From Seonamhaeicola aphaedonensis (GTDB taxonomy: Bacteria > Bacteroidota > Bacteroidia > Flavobacteriales > Flavobacteriaceae), in the NCBI RefSeq assembly GCF_003386195.1, contig NZ_QRDX01000007.1, positions 62,001 through 126,000 on the forward strand: 64,000 nucleotides of DNA, written 5' to 3'. Shown here piece after piece: positions 62,181-64,000 of this stretch; within the stretch, counting starts at the first letter, position 1, and every line of letters starts with the position of its first letter. Position numbers and translations under genes: made by a program. The notes below the pieces were generated by a model. It searched no databases. It was not told where the DNA came from and saw only the letters and a list, made by a program, of their open reading frames with translations.

Positions 62181-62636
62181 ATGCAAACAATTCTTTGGAT
62201 AATCATATTTTTAGCTGCCTATTGTACTATGGAATTTATGGCGTGGTTTACGCATAAATATATTATGCATGGTTTTTTATGGAGTTTACACAAAGACCAC
62301 CATAAAAAAGACCATGACAGTTGGTTTGAACGGAATGATCTCTTCTTTATCTTTTATGCTGTTGTTAGTATTTCTTGTATTTTGCTTTGGAAATACAATG
62401 ATTTTTGGGCTGGTTTACCAATAGGCCTGGGCATTTTAGCCTATGGTATATCTTACTTTGTTGTGCATGATATATTTATTCACCAACGTTTCAAAATGTT
62501 CAGAAACGCAAACAACTGGTATGCTAAGGGTGTTAGACGTGCTCACAAAATACATCATAAAAACATTGGCAAAAAAGACAGTGAATGCTTCGGAATGCTT
62601 TTTGTACCGTTCAAATACTTTAAAAAAGCTAAATGA
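62181..62636 (+). CDS. crtZ: Beta-carotene hydroxylase
   Basis: The protein has 151 residues and four membrane segments. All His motifs of the diiron hydroxylases are present: HKYIMHG (HxxxxH), HKDHHKKDH, VHDIFIHQRF and HKIHHKN. It adds hydroxyl groups to the beta rings, giving zeaxanthin. It overlaps the cyclase gene by ATGA, so the two are coupled. Confidence 0.95.
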   Translation: MQTILWIIIFLAAYCTMEFMAWFTHKYIMHGFLWSLHKDHHKKDHDSWFERNDLFFIFYAVVSISCILLWKYNDFWAGLPIGLGILAYGISYFVVHDIFIHQRFKMFRNANNWYAKGVRRAHKIHHKNIGKKDSECFGMLFVPFKYFKKAK

Positions 62637-63334
62637 ATTACTTATACCTTTTTTTAAATATAGGTTCTATAAGTATTCCTTTTTTATTTAGTTTTCACCC
62701 AAAACTCAAATTTTACACCCTATGGAAGCCTTTAGTTTTGGGATTAATTATTTCCATGACTATATTTATTCCTTGGGATATTATCTTCACTGTAAAGGGA
62801 ATTTGGGGTTTTAATAGTGATTATCTTATTGGGAAGCATCTTTTTAATTTACCTATTGAAGAATGGCTTTTTTTTATTTGTATTCCTTATGCTTGCATAT
62901 TTACACATTACGCGCTTTTATATTACTTTCCTAATCTAAAAGTTTCAAGTAAAAGAACAAAGCCAATTGGTTACTTTTTGATTTTCATTTTCACTATTCT
63001 CATAGTTTACAACTACCATAAATGGTACACATTAGTAAACTTTACACTGGCTGTTATTCTTATTTACATGGTTTTAAAGTGGCAACCAAAATTACTAAGT
63101 TCTTTTATGTTGACTTTTTTGGTCATGCTCATCCCCTTTTTTATTGTAAACGGTTTGTTGACGGGAAGCTTTATTAAAGACGAAGTAGTATGGTACAACA
63201 ATGCTGAAAATTTAAATATCAGATTATTTACTATTCCTGTTGAAGATATAGTATATGCATTTTCCCTAATTATAATAAACCTATTTTTTATAGAAAGTTG
63301 GGAAGAACGAAAAACTAAGCATTTACAACATTAA
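62633..63334 (+). CDS. Lycopene cyclase, fused CrtYc-CrtYd type
   Basis: The protein has 233 residues and about seven membrane segments. It is two tandem lycopene cyclase domains, each with the PxE(E/D) motif: LPIEEWLFF (about 75-83) and IPVEDIVYA (about 208-216), as in the fused heterodimer-type cyclases of archaea, fungi and Bacteroidota. It converts lycopene to beta-carotene. It is last in the crt operon and converges with a dehydrogenase gene, with 20 bases of overlap. Confidence 0.93.
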   Translation: MNYLYLFLNIGSISIPFLFSFHPKLKFYTLWKPLVLGLIISMTIFIPWDIIFTVKGIWGFNSDYLIGKHLFNLPIEEWLFFICIPYACIFTHYALLYYFPNLKVSSKRTKPIGYFLIFIFTILIVYNYHKWYTLVNFTLAVILIYMVLKWQPKLLSSFMLTFLVMLIPFFIVNGLLTGSFIKDEVVWYNNAENLNIRLFTIPVEDIVYAFSLIIINLFFIESWEERKTKHLQH

Positions 63335-64000
63335 CAGGAGTACCATTTAAGTATGCTTCTAAATTATTCTTGGTAATATTTAATAATCGTAATCTGGCTT
63401 CTTTAGGTGCCCAAGCTATGTGAGGTGTCATTATACAATTCTTAACTTTAAGTAAAGGGTTACTGGCTTTCATAGGCTCTTCTGAAACTACATCAACCGC
63501 AGCACCAGATACTTTACCAGAATTAAGGGCTTTAGCTAAATCCTTCTCAACAATCAAACCTCCTCTGGCCGTATTAATTATTTTAACACCATCTTTCATT
63601 TTCTCAATATTAGTGGCATTTATCATGCCTTTGGTGCTTTCAAAAAGCGGACAATGTAAACTTATAAAATCAGATTTATTAAATAATTCATCTAACTCTA
63701 CAAACTTTAAAGTTTCAGTTTCAAACTCAGGTTTCTTAGTTCTGCTATTTACCAAGATTTTCAATCCGAAAGCTTGAGCAACTTTAGAAACACTTTGTCC
63801 TATACTTCCAAAACCAATGAGCCCCAGCGTTTTTCCTTCTAATTCAATTAGAGGTGTATTCCAAAAGCAAAAATCTAGAGCACTCACCCAATCTCCATTA
63901 TGAACTGCATGACTGTGATCACCTATATGGTGACACATCTCAAGTATTAATGCCATGGTAAATTGAGCTACAGATTGCGTGCTGTAACCAGGTACATTTG
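63315..64000 (-). CDS. D-2-hydroxyacid dehydrogenase (cut by window edge)
   Basis: The frame stays open to the right edge, where it reads NVPGYSTQSVAQFTMALILE, so the visible part is the C-terminal 228 residues of a gene starting outside. The NAD-binding loop GFGSIGQ, NTARGGLI with its catalytic Arg, DVVSEEP with Glu and the proton-relay His in TPHIAW are all present. Glyoxylate/hydroxypyruvate reductase-like activity is most likely. An internal ATG at 63956 is not the start. It converges on the cyclase gene. Confidence 0.92.
   Translation of the reverse strand, partial: NVPGYSTQSVAQFTMALILEMCHHIGDHSHAVHNGDWVSALDFCFWNTPLIELEGKTLGLIGFGSIGQSVSKVAQAFGLKILVNSRTKKPEFETETLKFVELDELFNKSDFISLHCPLFESTKGMINATNIEKMKDGVKIINTARGGLIVEKDLAKALNSGKVSGAAVDVVSEEPMKASNPLLKVKNCIMTPHIAWAPKEARLRLLNITKNNLEAYLNGTPVNVVNA

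Noticed and set aside
1-64000. CRISPR arrays, insertion sequences, prophage or integrated elements at the tRNA genes
   Set aside because: No regularly spaced repeats, transposase, integrase or duplicated tRNA ends were seen; both tRNA genes are followed by ordinary terminators.

Overview
The window looks like chromosomal DNA of a marine member of the Flavobacteriaceae (phylum Bacteroidota). It is AT-rich, several genes are preceded by the Bacteroidota promoter element TAnnTTTG, Shine-Dalgarno sites are hard to see, and TTG starts are common. Typical family members are present (DUF5777 barrel, DUF4294, DUF4268, YceI, TonB receptor, GNAT-nitrilase fusion). I see no prophage, insertion sequence, CRISPR array or integrase; the sequence reads as stable core chromosome with some decaying genes.

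Layout. 1-4.5 kb: end of an S41 protease, a Dph6-like ATPase, and a BtuB-type receptor read leftwards behind a cobalamin riboswitch, with a divergent DUF6580 membrane protein. 4.5-10.1 kb: rmuC, a satD/DUF3307 pair behind a promoter carrying two palindromes, a thioesterase, and a DUF5777/cytochrome c/YceI group. 10.2-11.8 kb: an ECF sigma factor, a 65-residue protein and an MscS-like channel in one operon. 12-25 kb: housekeeping genes (lpdA, smpB, pcm, an oxidoreductase/HBD/PLP-protein run, a DnaQ/GIY-YIG fusion, a channel, miaA, ppnP). 25.8-30.8 kb: parE and parC with a small membrane protein between them. 31-44 kb: a broken DUF3500 gene, RNA methyltransferase, ZIP transporter, M42 peptidase, PrsW, and a three-gene biotin-dependent carboxylase operon. 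44-50.3 kb: a Crp-like regulator facing an efflux pump, an FKBP lipoprotein, aroK, and tRNA-Lys and tRNA-Leu, each with its own promoter and terminator. 50.3-56 kb: VOC protein and a polyamine operon (speA, speB-like, deoxyhypusine-synthase-like, GNAT-nitrilase). 56.4-58.7 kb: an octaheme TPR lipoprotein. 58.9-63.3 kb: a CarH-like MerR/B12 regulator followed by crtI-crtB-crtZ and a lycopene cyclase, enough to take GGPP to zeaxanthin. The right end is a partial D-2-hydroxyacid dehydrogenase.

Main points of interest. (1) The carotenoid locus has a readable control region: a dyad in the promoter spacer of the MerR/B12 regulator and two 12-bp direct repeats 21 bp apart over the crtI promoter; the regulator keeps the B12-binding motifs but has Gln where CarH has the light-adduct His. 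(2) The agmatinase in the polyamine operon has lost three catalytic residues. (3) The SatD protein looks like a degenerate nucleotide-cyclase-fold domain plus a helix-turn-helix, and its operon starts at tandem TTCC-N8-GGAA palindromes. (4) Several genes, including smpB, crtI, an efflux pump and a channel, have the TAnnTTTG element so close to the start codon that their mRNAs should be leaderless or nearly so.
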